A DNA stretch of 64,000 nucleotides from Bacillus ndiopicus (GCF_000612805.1 NZ_HG964403.1:744001-808000), one strand, 5' to 3'; positions 37,424 through 48,533 are shown, counted from the stretch's first letter. Numbers and translations: made by a program. The notes: generated by a model from the sequence alone, not told the origin.

Positions 37424-40183
37424 ATGGTAGAGTATAAAGACACGTTATTAATGCCAAAAACGGATTTCCCAATGCGTGGAAACTTGCCGGCAAATGAACC
37501 GAAAATCCAAGAAAGATGGAACGAGCAAAACATTTATCAGCTTGTAGACGAGCGTACGAAAGGCAAACCACATTATGTATTGCATGATGGGCCACCATAT
37601 GCAAATGGTGATATCCATATCGGGCACGCCTTAAACAAAGTGTTAAAAGACATGATTGTGCGCCACCGTTCAATGACAGGTTATTATGCACCATATGTTC
37701 CAGGTTGGGATACACACGGTTTACCTATTGAGCAAGCATTAACAAATAAAGGCGTTAAACGTAAAGAAATGTCTGTTGCGGAATTTCGTAAGCTTTGTGA
37801 AGAGTATGCGTATGAGCAAATTGATAATCAACGTGAGCAATTTAAACGTTTAGGTGTACGTGGTGATTGGGAAAACCCATATATTACGCTAAAGCCAGAA
37901 TTTGAAGCTCGCCAAATTGAAGTTTTCGGAAAAATGGCGGAGAAGGGCTATATTTATAAAGGCTTAAAGCCAGTTTATTGGTCACCATCTTCAGAATCAG
38001 CGCTAGCAGAGGCCGAAATTGAATATAAAGATGTAAAATCGCCATCAATTTACGTAAGCTTTGCAATTAAAGATGCAAAGGGTGTTGTACCAGCTGATGC
38101 GAAATTTATTATTTGGACGACAACTCCTTGGACATTACCTGCAAACCTTGGTATTACAGTAAATCCAGAATTAACGTATGTCGTAGTAGCAGTAGCTGAA
38201 AATAAATTTATCATCGCGAAAGATTTATTAGAAACAATTGCAAAAGAATTAGACTGGGAAAACTATGAAATTGTACAAGAACTAAAGGGCGAGTCATTAG
38301 ATCGCGTTGTTGCAGCGCATCCATTTTATGAGCGTGACTCACTTGTAATGCTTGGGGAGCATGTTACAGCAGATGCTGGTACAGGTTGTGTTCACACAGC
38401 ACCAGGTCACGGGGAAGACGACTTTAATGTTGGTAAATTATATGGCTTAGATGTTTTATCACCTGTGGATAATCGTGGTTGCTATACAAGTGAAGCACCT
38501 GGCTTTGAAGGGATTTTTTATGATGATGCCAATAAAGTCATCACTGAAAAATTAAAAGAAGTTGGCGCCTTGGAAAAATTAAACTTCTTTACACACTCAT
38601 ATCCACATGATTGGCGTACGAAAAAACCTGTTATTTACCGTGCAACACCACAATGGTTTGCATCTGTAGAAATGTTCCGTAGCGAATTATTAGGTGCTGT
38701 TAAGGCGACTGAATTCACACCGGCATGGGGCGAAACACGTTTATACAATATGATTCGCGACCGTGGTGACTGGGTAATTTCGCGTCAACGTGCATGGGGT
38801 GTTCCGATTCCAATTTTTTATGCAGAAAATGGTGAGGCAATTATTACACCAGAAACGATTACTCATGTAGCAGCATTATTCCGTCAAAACGGCTCAAATA
38901 TTTGGTTCCAAAAGGAAGCGAAGGAGTTATTGCCAGAAGGCTTTACACATCCAGGTAGCCCGAACGGTGAATTCACAAAAGAAAACGATATTATGGATGT
39001 TTGGTTCGACTCTGGCTCATCTCACCAAGGTGTCTTGGTAGAGCGCGGTATAGCGTATCCTGCAGATCTTTATTTAGAAGGCTCTGACCAACACCGTGGT
39101 TGGTTTAACTCATCATTAATCACATCTGTTGCGATTAATGGTCATGCGCCATATAAAGGCTTATTAACACATGGCTTCGTGTTAGATGGTGAAGGGCGCA
39201 AAATGAGTAAATCACTAGGCAATACGATTGTTCCACAAAAAGTAATGGATCAGTATGGCGCAGATATTTTACGTCTATGGGTAGCATCTGTAGACTATAC
39301 AGGTGATGTGAGAATTTCAATGGATATGTTAAAGCAAGTTTCAGAAGTATATCGTAAAATCCGTAATACGTTACGCTTCCTACATGGGAATGTGTCTGAT
39401 TTCAACCCAGCGACAGACCGTGTTGCTTATAACGAATTACGCGAAATGGATCAATATATGTATATGCGCCTGCAAGAAGTGTTGAAAACAGTACGTGCAG
39501 CGTATGACCGCTACGAGTTTTCAACAGTTTATACAGTTGTGAACAACTTCGTAGCAGTTGAGCTTTCTTCATTCTATTTAGACATTGCAAAAGATGTTGT
39601 TTACATTGAGGGAACAGATCAAAAAGATCGTCGCGCAATGCAAACAGTAATGTATGAAACATTAATGACATTATTAAAAGTATTAACGCCAATTTTACCG
39701 CATACGACTGATGAAATGTGGTCTTACTTAGGTCAAGAGGAAGTGTCTGTTCAATTAACAGACTTCCCAGAAGTAGATGAGCAAGCGAATTTTGCAAGCT
39801 TACGTGCGAAGTGGACGAAAGTAATCGCAGTGCGTGATGAAGTGTTAAAAGCATTAGAGGAAGCGCGTAATGCCAAAACAATTGGTAAATCTTTAGAGGC
39901 AAAATTAACTGTTTATGCAGATGCGGAAACTGCGGCATTGTTACAAGAGGAAAATATTAATTTTGCACAATTATCTATCGTTTCGGCATTTGAAGTGGCG
40001 GGAGCAAAGGCAGATGCACCTGCTCATGCATTAGTCTTGGATAAAACAGCAATTATTGTTGAAAAAGCAGAGGGCGAAAAATGTGAGCGTTGCTGGACGA
40101 TCTCACAAACTGTTGGTACAAATGACAAGCACTCTACATTATGTGCGCGTTGTGCAGATGTTGTAGAAAAATATTATGTTTAA
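37424..40183 (+). CDS. ileS: Isoleucine--tRNA ligase
   Basis: 919-residue class I aminoacyl-tRNA synthetase. HIGH is at about residues 65-68 ([11 protein letters not shown]), the editing domain contains [15 protein letters not shown] is at about 593-597, and a C-terminal zinc site is formed by CERCW and CARC. The N-terminus [19 protein letters not shown] matches Bacillus subtilis IleS. AAGGAGG lies upstream of ATG 37424. Controlled by the isoleucine T-box and closed by a strong terminator. Confidence 0.98.
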   Translation: MVEYKDTLLMPKTDFPMRGNLPANEPKIQERWNEQNIYQLVDERTKGKPHYVLHDGPPYANGDIHIGHALNKVLKDMIVRHRSMTGYYAPYVPGWDTHGLPIEQALTNKGVKRKEMSVAEFRKLCEEYAYEQIDNQREQFKRLGVRGDWENPYITLKPEFEARQIEVFGKMAEKGYIYKGLKPVYWSPSSESALAEAEIEYKDVKSPSIYVSFAIKDAKGVVPADAKFIIWTTTPWTLPANLGITVNPELTYVVVAVAENKFIIAKDLLETIAKELDWENYEIVQELKGESLDRVVAAHPFYERDSLVMLGEHVTADAGTGCVHTAPGHGEDDFNVGKLYGLDVLSPVDNRGCYTSEAPGFEGIFYDDANKVITEKLKEVGALEKLNFFTHSYPHDWRTKKPVIYRATPQWFASVEMFRSELLGAVKATEFTPAWGETRLYNMIRDRGDWVISRQRAWGVPIPIFYAENGEAIITPETITHVAALFRQNGSNIWFQKEAKELLPEGFTHPGSPNGEFTKENDIMDVWFDSGSSHQGVLVERGIAYPADLYLEGSDQHRGWFNSSLITSVAINGHAPYKGLLTHGFVLDGEGRKMSKSLGNTIVPQKVMDQYGADILRLWVASVDYTGDVRISMDMLKQVSEVYRKIRNTLRFLHGNVSDFNPATDRVAYNELREMDQYMYMRLQEVLKTVRAAYDRYEFSTVYTVVNNFVAVELSSFYLDIAKDVVYIEGTDQKDRRAMQTVMYETLMTLLKVLTPILPHTTDEMWSYLGQEEVSVQLTDFPEVDEQANFASLRAKWTKVIAVRDEVLKALEEARNAKTIGKSLEAKLTVYADAETAALLQEENINFAQLSIVSAFEVAGAKADAPAHALVLDKTAIIVEKAEGEKCERCWTISQTVGTNDKHSTLCARCADVVEKYYV

Positions 40184-40190
40184 TATTCTT

Positions 40191-40232
40191 AAGCAAGCTA
40201 GAAATGTTCCCCATTTCTAGCTTGCTTTTTTT
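40191..40232 (+). terminator. Rho-independent terminator after ileS
   Basis: A perfect 16-bp stem AAGCAAGCTAGAAATG/CATTTCTAGCTTGCTT (40191-40206 with 40212-40227) followed by T7. Confidence 0.94.
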
Positions 40233-40416
40233 GATTAAGCTTCCTTAATTCTAATTAAGGAGATGTAACTAAAAAACACACAAGGGTTTATTATTTATCC
40301 TGTATATTTCCTTTTTAACAGGTATTTATTTAGGTCTTTTTAACTTATTTTTAATGTATGTTTGATATAATTATTTTGTGGATAAAAAAGTGTATAAACA
40401 CAAGGGGGAAATAATA

Positions 40417-41646
40417 GTGGAAGTGTTTGTAGGAAGGCAGCCAATTTTTAATGCTAATAAACAAATTATTGCATACGAACTATTGTATCGAAATAAAAGT
40501 TTAACTGCATTTCCAATGATTAATGAGGATGTAGCAACAATTAAAGTACTAGTTAATTCATTTTTACACATAGGAGCAGAAAAAGTTACTAGAGGAAAGC
40601 CTGTCTTTATAAATTTTACAGAAAACTTATTAGAAAGTACCTTAGATCAGCTTTTAGAATCTTCGCAAGTAGTTATTGAAATTTTAGAAAATGTGCAGAT
40701 TACACCAAAACTTATCCAACGAGTACGTGAATTGAAAGAAAAAGGCTTTAAAATTGCCCTTGATGATTTTGTTTTAGATAAAGAAGTGACTAGCTATAAT
40801 GAGTTATTTCAATATGTCGATTATATTAAAATCGATTTCTTAGCAACAACATTGGAAGAACGGCGAAAAATTGAAAGGAAAGTACAAGAAAAATTTCCAC
40901 ACATTCAACTGCTTGCTGAAAAAATTGAAGCATACGATCAATTTAAGACAGCAAAAGATTCAAATTATCAATTATTTCAAGGTTATTTTTTCGAAAAGCC
41001 GCAAATTATCAAGGGTAGTAGCATTCCGCCTAATACAATTCAGTATCTAAACATATTGCTATTATTGAGTGAGGAAAATCCTGATGTTCATTTGATTGCG
41101 GAAAATTTTGAGAGGGATTTATCACTAGCTTATAAATTGCTACAAATAATCAATAATGCAACAGGGCAAGTAAAGGTAAGGATTCATTCTATAAGACAAG
41201 CAATTATGATGATTGGCATACCAAACTTAAGAAAATGGGTTTATTTCGTAGCAATGAGTGAACAACAAATGGATGGAGACGAGGAGTTTTTTGAGGAAGT
41301 TATTCGGGCATCTTTATTTCGGGCAAAAGTTTGCGAAATATTAGCGAAGCGTAATGGTAAGCAAAATCATTCAGAATATTTTTTAGTAGGTATGTTTTCT
41401 TTGATTAATATATTGCTTAACAACTCTTTAGAAGAAATTTTAAGAAAATTACCTTTATCTGATAATGTAATTCATACACTTTTAGATCAACAAACAGAGA
41501 TGACACCATACTTACAATTTACGATAGCACTCGACAAATTAGAATGGGAGAAGCTCGAAGCATTGGGAGAGAATATAGGTTTGAATATACATGAGATGGA
41601 TAAGTTGTATAACGAGGCTCTAACTTGGGCAGAAAAATCATTATAG
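40417..41646 (+). CDS. EAL-HDOD signalling protein, copy 1 (YuxH-like)
   Basis: 409-residue cytoplasmic protein: N-terminal EAL-like domain (residues 1-205) and C-terminal HDOD domain (about 210-405). EAL residues are partly kept (AYELLYR in place of EAL, INFT, IEILE, ALDDF, YIKIDF, LLAEKIE, LFQGYFFEKP), but the DDFGTG loop is replaced by DDFVLD, so cyclic di-GMP hydrolysis is doubtful. GTG 40417 has AAGGGGGAA upstream and aligns with the start of copy 2. It sits where Bacillus subtilis has ylyA. Confidence 0.88.
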   Translation: MEVFVGRQPIFNANKQIIAYELLYRNKSLTAFPMINEDVATIKVLVNSFLHIGAEKVTRGKPVFINFTENLLESTLDQLLESSQVVIEILENVQITPKLIQRVRELKEKGFKIALDDFVLDKEVTSYNELFQYVDYIKIDFLATTLEERRKIERKVQEKFPHIQLLAEKIEAYDQFKTAKDSNYQLFQGYFFEKPQIIKGSSIPPNTIQYLNILLLLSEENPDVHLIAENFERDLSLAYKLLQIINNATGQVKVRIHSIRQAIMMIGIPNLRKWVYFVAMSEQQMDGDEEFFEEVIRASLFRAKVCEILAKRNGKQNHSEYFLVGMFSLINILLNNSLEEILRKLPLSDNVIHTLLDQQTEMTPYLQFTIALDKLEWEKLEALGENIGLNIHEMDKLYNEALTWAEKSL

Positions 41647-41763
41647 AATTCTAAAATTTTAAGATAGGTCTCACAAAAAAATTTCACTTACTTAAGCATT
41701 TGGAAGAGTATATATAGGTTAAGTTCCACCAAATTAACTCAAAATAATAATAGCTATTAATAT

Positions 41764-41800
41764 GCCCTGGTTAGGTAAACTTATCTAATCGGGCTTTTTT
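41764..41800 (+). terminator. Rho-independent terminator between the EAL-HDOD copies
   Basis: GCCC-TG-GTTAG (41764-41774) pairs with CTAATCGGGC (41785-41794) with small imperfections, followed by T6. The rest of the 331-base gap (41647-41977) shows no gene, so copy 2 should have its own promoter; none was found with confidence. Confidence 0.75.
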
Positions 41801-41977
41801 ATGATTTTATTCGATTGATGGGGAAATAAGGAACCCTAATCGGTCTGTAAAAGTAAATTCTAACTATGTTCAGTAATTGTTTAGGTCTGTACTGTAATAT
41901 TTAAATATTAGATTTACTAAAACTAAAATTGGAATAATTAGTTAAAAAGATAATTTTATTCAAGAAAGGAAAGTGGA

Positions 41978-43207
41978 ATGGAAGTTTTTGTTGGAAGACA
42001 ACCGATTTTTAATGCTAAAAAGCAGATTGTTGCCTATGAGCTACTGTATCGCAATAAAGATATAAACGCATTCCCAGTTATTGATTCGGATTTAGCGACA
42101 ATCGAAGTGTTGGTAAATTCATTTTTGCTAATTGGCACAGAAAAAGTGACGAGAGGGAAGCCAGTCTTTATAAATTTTACAAAAAATTTATTGGAAAGCT
42201 CCATTGCAGATTTTTTGAAGCCTTCAGAAGTAGTTATTGAAATTTTAGAAGATGTGCCGATTACGCCTAATTTAGTGAAACGTGTATATGAATTGAAAAC
42301 AAAGGGCTTTAAAATAGCTTTGGATGATTTTATTTTAAATGAGCAAGTGAAAGGCTATGATGAGCTGTTTCGATATGTGGATTATATAAAAATTGATTTT
42401 TTGCTTTCTTCAATGGCAGAGCGCTATAAAGTCGAGAGAAAAATACAAGAGAAATTTCCAAATATCAAATTACTTGCTGAAAAGGTAGAGGCACATGACG
42501 AATTTAATGTTGCACAAGCTTCAGGCTATGAGCTGTTTCAAGGCTATTTTTTTGAAAAGCCACAAATTCTTACGGGAACGAGCATCCCTCCAAATACGAT
42601 TCAATATTTAAATACATTGCTATTATTAAATGAAAGGGAGCCTAATGTGCAGTTAATAGCGGAGAATATTGAACGAGATTTATCGCTTACATATAAGCTG
42701 TTAAAGATGATTAATAATACAACAGGACAAGTAAAATCGAGAATACAGTCAATTAAACAAGCGATTATAATGATCGGTATACCAAATTTACGAAAATGGA
42801 TTTATTTTGTTGCGATGAGTGAGCGGCAATTAGAAAATGATGAGGAGTTTTTCGAAGAGGTAATACGCTCCTCTTTATTTAGGGCAAAAGTTTGTGAAAT
42901 GCTGGCGAAGCGTAATAATAAGCAAAATCCATCTGAATATTTTTTAACAGGTATGTTTTCGTTAATTGATACTTTGTTAAGAAGCACTTTAGAAGAAATT
43001 GTGCAAAGATTACCACTATCTGAAAGGGTTATTCATACGCTTTTAGGTCAGCCCACAGAAATGACACCTTATTTACAGTTTAGTATCGCATTAAGCAAAT
43101 TAGAATGGGATAAACTTGAACTACTTGGTGCTGATGTAGGGCTGGATGTTTATGAGATGGACGAGCTATATAGTGAAGCATTGAGTTGGGCAGAAAAATC
43201 ATTTTGA
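41978..43207 (+). CDS. EAL-HDOD signalling protein, copy 2 (YuxH-like)
   Basis: 409 residues, exactly the length of copy 1 and by eye about three quarters identical to it along the whole length, so a tandem duplication. Same domain order and the same altered EAL and DDF loop (AYELLYR, ALDDFILN). HDOD blocks NLRKWIYFVAMSE and FFEEVIRSSLFRAKVCEMLAKRN are preserved. GAAAGGAAAG precedes ATG 41978. Probably a cyclic di-GMP-binding or scaffold protein; role unknown. Confidence 0.88.
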   Translation: MEVFVGRQPIFNAKKQIVAYELLYRNKDINAFPVIDSDLATIEVLVNSFLLIGTEKVTRGKPVFINFTKNLLESSIADFLKPSEVVIEILEDVPITPNLVKRVYELKTKGFKIALDDFILNEQVKGYDELFRYVDYIKIDFLLSSMAERYKVERKIQEKFPNIKLLAEKVEAHDEFNVAQASGYELFQGYFFEKPQILTGTSIPPNTIQYLNTLLLLNEREPNVQLIAENIERDLSLTYKLLKMINNTTGQVKSRIQSIKQAIIMIGIPNLRKWIYFVAMSERQLENDEEFFEEVIRSSLFRAKVCEMLAKRNNKQNPSEYFLTGMFSLIDTLLRSTLEEIVQRLPLSERVIHTLLGQPTEMTPYLQFSIALSKLEWDKLELLGADVGLDVYEMDELYSEALSWAEKSF

Positions 43208-43285
43208 AAAAACTGTAATGAGACCATTGGAAAAACTGGTTAACAGCTATATTCCCTGACGGCTCAATACAGTTTCAAGTCATTA

Positions 43286-43810
43286 TTACTTAAATGCTTC
43301 ATTATAATTAGTTGCTTGCCTAAGCGCACGTTCCTCAATCGGTATACGCACAGATAAAATGATAACATTTAACAACGTAAAGATGAATGCAGTGAAATAA
43401 GCTTGGAACATGAAAGGCAATAAAAGAATTTCCAGGCTGACAACGATATAATTAGGGTGACGCAAAAAACGGTAAGGTCCTTTTTGAATGACTGGAGCAT
43501 TCGGTAAAATGAAAATTTTTGTGTTCCAAAATCTCCCTAAAGAATATATACACCATATGCGTAATCCTTGAACAAGGATAAACAGTAGTAGCAATAATGA
43601 AAATAAAGGAGATAGTACAATTTTTTCGAGTGTGACTTCTAAAATTAAGACGATAAAAAAGCTGCTATGCATTGCAAGCATGTATGGATAATGTGAAGTT
43701 CCTACTTCATAAGCTCCTTCTGCACGTAGCCAACGCTCATTTTTGCGTGCAATGATTAACTCCGCAAAGCGTTGTAAAATAACAATTAATATAAATAAAT
43801 AGACCATCAT
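43286..43810 (-). CDS. bpsB: BpsB/YpbQ-type methyltransferase (isoprenylcysteine carboxyl methyltransferase family)
   Basis: 174-residue membrane protein with four to five membrane segments and the ICMT signature GPYRFLRHPNYIVVSLEIL near residue 115-133, ending EERALRQATNYNEAF. In Bacillus subtilis BpsB methylates the alkylpyrones made by BpsA. The ATG at 43810 shares bases with the bpsA stop (TAATG), the typical coupled start; an in-frame ATG four codons upstream is possible. Confidence 0.85.
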   Translation of the reverse strand: MMVYLFILIVILQRFAELIIARKNERWLRAEGAYEVGTSHYPYMLAMHSSFFIVLILEVTLEKIVLSPLFSLLLLLFILVQGLRIWCIYSLGRFWNTKIFILPNAPVIQKGPYRFLRHPNYIVVSLEILLLPFMFQAYFTAFIFTLLNVIILSVRIPIEERALRQATNYNEAFK

Positions 43811-44892
43811 TACGTCCCCCATTCTACCAGTACAGCTTCACCGCAAAAGCCAGGTCCTAGTGCAACAAGTAAGCCGAATTTATAAGACTCTTTATTTTGT
43901 AACATAAATTGTTCTAGTACATAAAGCACAGTAGGTGAGGACATATTACCGAATTGCTGTAAAATCGCGCGAGCAACTGCCGTTTGCTCAGTTGTTAGGA
44001 ATAATGCTTGTTCATAAGCCTCAAGCACTTTTTTGCCACCAGGGTGAGCGATAAAATAGGCAACATCTCGTTCTGTTAAGTATTGTTCCTCTAAAAATTC
44101 CGTTATAAAAGGGCGTAGCCAGCTATTAATAATAGCCGGAATACTTTTTTGAAAAATGACATGCAAGCCGCTATTTTGTACATCCCAGCCCATTACCTGC
44201 TCAGAGTTTGGCAATAATTTAGAGGCGCTATGAATAATGTGGGGGACAGCACATCGCAGTTCGACATCTGCTTCATCACCACATATTAGAACAGCAGCGG
44301 CTCCGTCAGCGAATAATGAGGCACCAACGATATTGCTTTTGCGTATATCCTCAGTTTGGAATGTTAAGCTACAAAGCTCTACACAAACGACGAGTACTTT
44401 AGCAGTTGGGTATGCTTTGCAATAATCAAATGCTCGACTAATACCTGCTGCCCCACCAGCACAGCCAAGCCCCCAAAGAGGCATGCGCCTTAATCGATCA
44501 GAAAAAGGTAATATATTCATAACGCGTGCATCGATGCTTGGTGTTGCTAATCCAGTTGTGCTGACGAAAATAATGGCATCAATGCTGGATGGGGTAACAG
44601 GCGAGGTAAGGAAATGTTCATTCGATAAGCATTGTTGGATTACTTCAACACTATACTGTGTTGCTAATTCCATATATAATTGATTGCGCTCCGCAAATGA
44701 CCGCTGTGTGCGATGCCATTCTGCTGGCACACAGAGCTGCCTTGTTTCAATGCCCCCATTATGAAAAACTTTTAATAATCTTTCCAATCGAGGCATGTGC
44801 TGCTGGAATAGCTCTTTCGTTAATTGCTGTGCATTTTGCTGTGTTAATGTGTGAGGTGCTTTATATGTACTAATTGAACATATTTTAGGCAT
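43810..44892 (-). CDS. bpsA: Type III polyketide synthase (chalcone/stilbene synthase family)
   Basis: 360-residue type III PKS. The catalytic cysteine 144 is in WGLGCAGGAAGISRA, the histidine in FIAHPGGKKVLEAYEQAL and the asparagine in GNMSSPTVLYVLE. BpsA in Bacillus subtilis extends long-chain acyl-CoA with malonyl-CoA to alkylpyrones; the same product class is inferred. GGAGGGAA lies upstream on the minus strand. The bpsA-bpsB pair is inserted, inverted, between ileS and lspA. Confidence 0.92.
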   Translation of the reverse strand: MPKICSISTYKAPHTLTQQNAQQLTKELFQQHMPRLERLLKVFHNGGIETRQLCVPAEWHRTQRSFAERNQLYMELATQYSVEVIQQCLSNEHFLTSPVTPSSIDAIIFVSTTGLATPSIDARVMNILPFSDRLRRMPLWGLGCAGGAAGISRAFDYCKAYPTAKVLVVCVELCSLTFQTEDIRKSNIVGASLFADGAAAVLICGDEADVELRCAVPHIIHSASKLLPNSEQVMGWDVQNSGLHVIFQKSIPAIINSWLRPFITEFLEEQYLTERDVAYFIAHPGGKKVLEAYEQALFLTTEQTAVARAILQQFGNMSSPTVLYVLEQFMLQNKESYKFGLLVALGPGFCGEAVLVEWGT

Positions 44893-45033
44893 ATAGATTT
44901 TCCCTCCAATTCAAGTATGCTGTAATGTATGCAACGAAGAAGGTGTAACATGCAAATTTCATATATAATATTATTCGTCGTAAGCGGACTGTGGTAAAAT
45001 GAATAACATATTGCGTAAACGGAGGCGGCGTTT

Positions 45034-45510
45034 GTGAAGAAGTATTATGGAATAGCGTTAATTGCTATTTTACTGGATCAAATTACAAAATGGATGATTG
45101 TTAAAAACATGGAATTAGGTGAGCGTATCGCTATTTGGGACCCGTGGCTCGGCTTGTTATCACATCGCAATAAAGGGGCGGCTTGGGGCATGCTGCAAGG
45201 GCAAATGTGGCTGTTTACAATCGTAACAATCGGTGTAATAATTGCTATTCTTTATTTTTTCTATACAGAGGCAAAAGGCAAGCCGCTGCTACAAGCAAGC
45301 TTAATGCTATTATTTGGTGGAGCAGTGGGGAACTTTATCGATCGTTTATTTAGAGGAGAAGTAGTCGATTTCGTAGATGTTCTTATTCCGGTTATAAATT
45401 ATGAATTCCCAATTTTTAATGTGGCAGATGCTGCACTTTCGATTGCAGTTGTCATGTTATTAATTGCAGTCATTTTAGATGAAAAACAACAGAAGAAAAA
45501 GGTGAAATAA
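45034..45510 (+). CDS. lspA: Lipoprotein signal peptidase
   Basis: 158-residue membrane aspartic peptidase removing signal peptides of diacylglyceryl-modified lipoproteins. Four membrane segments; catalytic aspartates in GNFIDRL and FNVADAALSIAV. Start is GTG 45034 with GGAGGCGG upstream. TGG-TAAAAT at 44992-45000 is an extended -10-like promoter element. The stop overlaps rluD (TAATG). Confidence 0.96.
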   Translation: MKKYYGIALIAILLDQITKWMIVKNMELGERIAIWDPWLGLLSHRNKGAAWGMLQGQMWLFTIVTIGVIIAILYFFYTEAKGKPLLQASLMLLFGGAVGNFIDRLFRGEVVDFVDVLIPVINYEFPIFNVADAALSIAVVMLLIAVILDEKQQKKKVK

Positions 45511-46415
45511 TGACAGTAGTCACATATACAATTGAAGTTGAACAAGCAGGTGAGCGTATTGATAAAGCGCTAGCAGGTTTTCAAACAGAATGGTCACGCA
45601 CACAAATTAGCAATTGGGTAACAGATGGCATTATTAAAGTAAATGGTGCAGAGGTAAAGGCAAAATATAAGGTAAAGGAAGGCGATGTAATTGAAATCGA
45701 TGTTCCTGAGCCAGAGCCATTAGAAGTAGTTGCAGAAAATTTAGCACTTGATGTTGTCTATGAGGATGCGGATGTTGCCGTTATCAACAAGCCAAAAGGG
45801 ATGGTTGTTCATCCCGCACCAGGGCATCTGACAGGTACGCTCGTGAATGGTTTAATGCATCATTGCAAGGATTTATCAGGCATTAATGGCGTGTTGCGTC
45901 CAGGAATTGTACACCGGATTGATAAAGATACGTCTGGTTTATTAATGGTTGCGAAAAATGATGTAGCACACGAATCTTTAGTAAATCAACTTGTAGAAAA
46001 ATCAGTGACGCGTAAATATACAGCGCTTGTACACGGCCATATTGCACATGATAAAGGGACGATTGATGCACCGATTGGTCGAGATTCAAAGGATCGCCAA
46101 AAACAAGCGGTTGTCGATAATGGCAAACATGCTGTTACACATTTCCAAGTAATTGAACGCTTCGGGGATTACACTTTAGTTGAGTGTCGCTTGGAAACAG
46201 GGCGTACACATCAAATTCGTGTCCATATGCAATACATTGGTTTCCCGCTTGTAGGTGATCCGAAATATGGACCGAAAAAAACAATTGATTTCGGTGGGCA
46301 AGTGTTGCATGCAGGTGTTTTAGGCTTTATTCATCCTGTAACAGGCGAGTATCTAGAATTTTCTGCACCACTACCAGAAGACTTTCAACAATTACTTGCT
46401 GAATTACGCAAGTAA
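45510..46415 (+). CDS. RluD-type 23S rRNA pseudouridine synthase (YlyB)
   Basis: 301-residue RluA/RluD family enzyme. An N-terminal S4 domain (RIDKALAGFQTEWSRTQISNW) is followed by the catalytic domain with the aspartate in HRIDKDTSGLLMVAKND near residue 138. It probably makes pseudouridines in 23S rRNA; the exact positions are not readable. Coupled to lspA by TAATG and followed directly by the pyr promoter. Confidence 0.93.
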   Translation: MTVVTYTIEVEQAGERIDKALAGFQTEWSRTQISNWVTDGIIKVNGAEVKAKYKVKEGDVIEIDVPEPEPLEVVAENLALDVVYEDADVAVINKPKGMVVHPAPGHLTGTLVNGLMHHCKDLSGINGVLRPGIVHRIDKDTSGLLMVAKNDVAHESLVNQLVEKSVTRKYTALVHGHIAHDKGTIDAPIGRDSKDRQKQAVVDNGKHAVTHFQVIERFGDYTLVECRLETGRTHQIRVHMQYIGFPLVGDPKYGPKKTIDFGGQVLHAGVLGFIHPVTGEYLEFSAPLPEDFQQLLAELRK

Positions 46416-46418
46416 CTG

Positions 46419-46447
46419 TTGACATCGACAAAAAACAGCATTATAAT
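46419..46447 (+). promoter_or_regulatory. SigA promoter of the pyrimidine operon
   Basis: TTGACA (46419-46424) and TATAAT (46442-46447), both perfect hexamers with a 17-base spacer. Confidence 0.96.
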
Positions 46448-46484
46448 AAGTACCAGTAAAAATGAATATTGCACCTTTAATGGC

Positions 46485-46607
46485 AGTCCAGAGAGGCTGA
46501 GAAGGTAACTTGTGAAGTGTAGGGGATTTTTGTGCGCAAAATTCTTGCTACATGCTATTTAAACACGGACTTTTCAACCTCTCAAGCAGCTGCTTGAGAG
46601 GTTTTTT
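46485..46607 (+). ncRNA. PyrR-binding attenuator in the pyr leader
   Basis: The PyrR-binding loop sequence AGTCCAGAGAGGCTGAGAAGG lies at 46485-46505, followed by a terminator CCTCTCAAGCAGCTGCTTGAGAGG (46578-46601) with T6. In the known mechanism PyrR with UMP binds this anti-antiterminator and lets the terminator form. It is the only such attenuator in the operon. Confidence 0.93.
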
Positions 46608-46629
46608 GTATAGCAAAGAGAGGGGTTAA

Positions 46630-47175
<546 letters not shown>

Positions 47176-47195
47176 TAAAAATTAGGAGGAACAAG

Positions 47196-48533
47196 ATGTC
47201 GAAGCCGCTATTAGATATTCATCAAAAGCCATCTGGCATTCAATTAGTTACATTAAGCTTTCAGCATATGTTTGCAATGTTTGGTTCGACCATATTAGTG
47301 CCAAAGCTAGTAGGCTTAAGCCCTGCTATTGCATTGTTGACAAGCGGGATTGCGACAATCGTATTTTTATTAATTACTCAGTTTAAAGTACCTGCCTATT
47401 TAGGTTCCTCCTTCGCATTTATCGCACCGATACTTATTGCAGCAGGTGGACTAAATGATAATGGTGAAAGTGTCACCCCAGGTAATGCAATGATAGGTGC
47501 AATACTAGTAGGGGTTACATATGGAATTGTTTCATTAGTTATATGGCAGACAGGCTACAAATGGTTAATGAATATTTTACCGCCAATTGTTGTAGCGCCA
47601 GTTATTATGGTCATCGGTTTGGGACTAGCCGGAACAGCTGTTGGGATGGCGATGAACATTACTGTTGAAGTGCTAGATGAAGCAACGGGCGAGATGATTA
47701 AAACGACGGTTTATAGCTTTAAGCATTTTACAGTAGCATTAGTAACATTGTTTGCAGCGATTATTTTCACGGTGTATTTCAAAAATATTTTAAGTGCAAT
47801 GCCAGTCTTACTCGGCATAGTTATTGGTTATATATACGCTGTTATCATCGGAATTGTTGATTTCACAGCAGTGAGTGAGGCGAAATGGTTTGCAATGCCA
47901 GACTTTATAATACCAGGTGTGCATTATGAATTTACCGTTACATCAAAAATCTTTTGGGCGATGGTACCAATTGTTATCGTGACATTATCAGAGCATATCG
48001 GGCATCAGCTCGTACTTGGGAAAGTTGTAAATCGCAACTATATTAAAGACCCGGGCTTACATCGTTCAATTTTAGGGGATGGACTTGGCACATTTTTGAG
48101 CGCCTTAATTGGTGGTCCACCAAAAACAACATACGGTGAAAATATAGGTGTACTAGCAATTACACGTGTGTACTCAGTTTATGTAATTTTAGGTGCAGCA
48201 ATTATCGCGATTGTTTTCTCTTTCGTAGGAAAAGCGATGGCATTAATTCAAACGATCCCGACAGCGGTGTTAGGCGGTATTTCCATCCTGCTCTTCGGAA
48301 TTATAGCATCAAGCGGGTTACGCATGCTTGTTGAAAATAATATAGACTTCGGTAACAACCGTAACTTAGTGATTTCATCTGTTATTTTAGTCATTGGTAT
48401 CGGCGGCGCAGCCTTCCACTTCACAGATGCATTTAAAGTAGAAGGAATGGCATTAGCAGCAATTGTAGGGGTTTTATTAAACTTAATTTTACCAGGGCGT
48501 GAAAAAACAGTTACTTATTTAGATGAAGAGTAA
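47196..48533 (+). CDS. pyrP: Uracil permease
   Basis: 445-residue nucleobase transporter of the NCS2/UraA family with about 13-14 membrane segments. The N-terminal QHMFAMFGSTILVP, the TLSEHIGHQLVLGKVV motif and GGPPKTTYGENIGVLAITRVYS are diagnostic. AGGAGGAACA precedes the ATG. Only 20 bases separate it from pyrR, too few for the attenuator present there in Bacillus subtilis. Confidence 0.95.
   Translation: MSKPLLDIHQKPSGIQLVTLSFQHMFAMFGSTILVPKLVGLSPAIALLTSGIATIVFLLITQFKVPAYLGSSFAFIAPILIAAGGLNDNGESVTPGNAMIGAILVGVTYGIVSLVIWQTGYKWLMNILPPIVVAPVIMVIGLGLAGTAVGMAMNITVEVLDEATGEMIKTTVYSFKHFTVALVTLFAAIIFTVYFKNILSAMPVLLGIVIGYIYAVIIGIVDFTAVSEAKWFAMPDFIIPGVHYEFTVTSKIFWAMVPIVIVTLSEHIGHQLVLGKVVNRNYIKDPGLHRSILGDGLGTFLSALIGGPPKTTYGENIGVLAITRVYSVYVILGAAIIAIVFSFVGKAMALIQTIPTAVLGGISILLFGIIASSGLRMLVENNIDFGNNRNLVISSVILVIGIGGAAFHFTDAFKVEGMALAAIVGVLLNLILPGREKTVTYLDEE

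Noticed and set aside
39402..39938. 178-codon open frame antisense to ileS
   Set aside because: Mirror frame of a strongly coding gene with leucine/histidine-rich low-complexity product; no start signals.
40343..40371. SigA or SigD promoter for the first EAL-HDOD gene
   Set aside because: TATAAT at 40366-40371 is present, but neither a SigA -35 at 16-18 bases nor a complete SigD pair could be supported.
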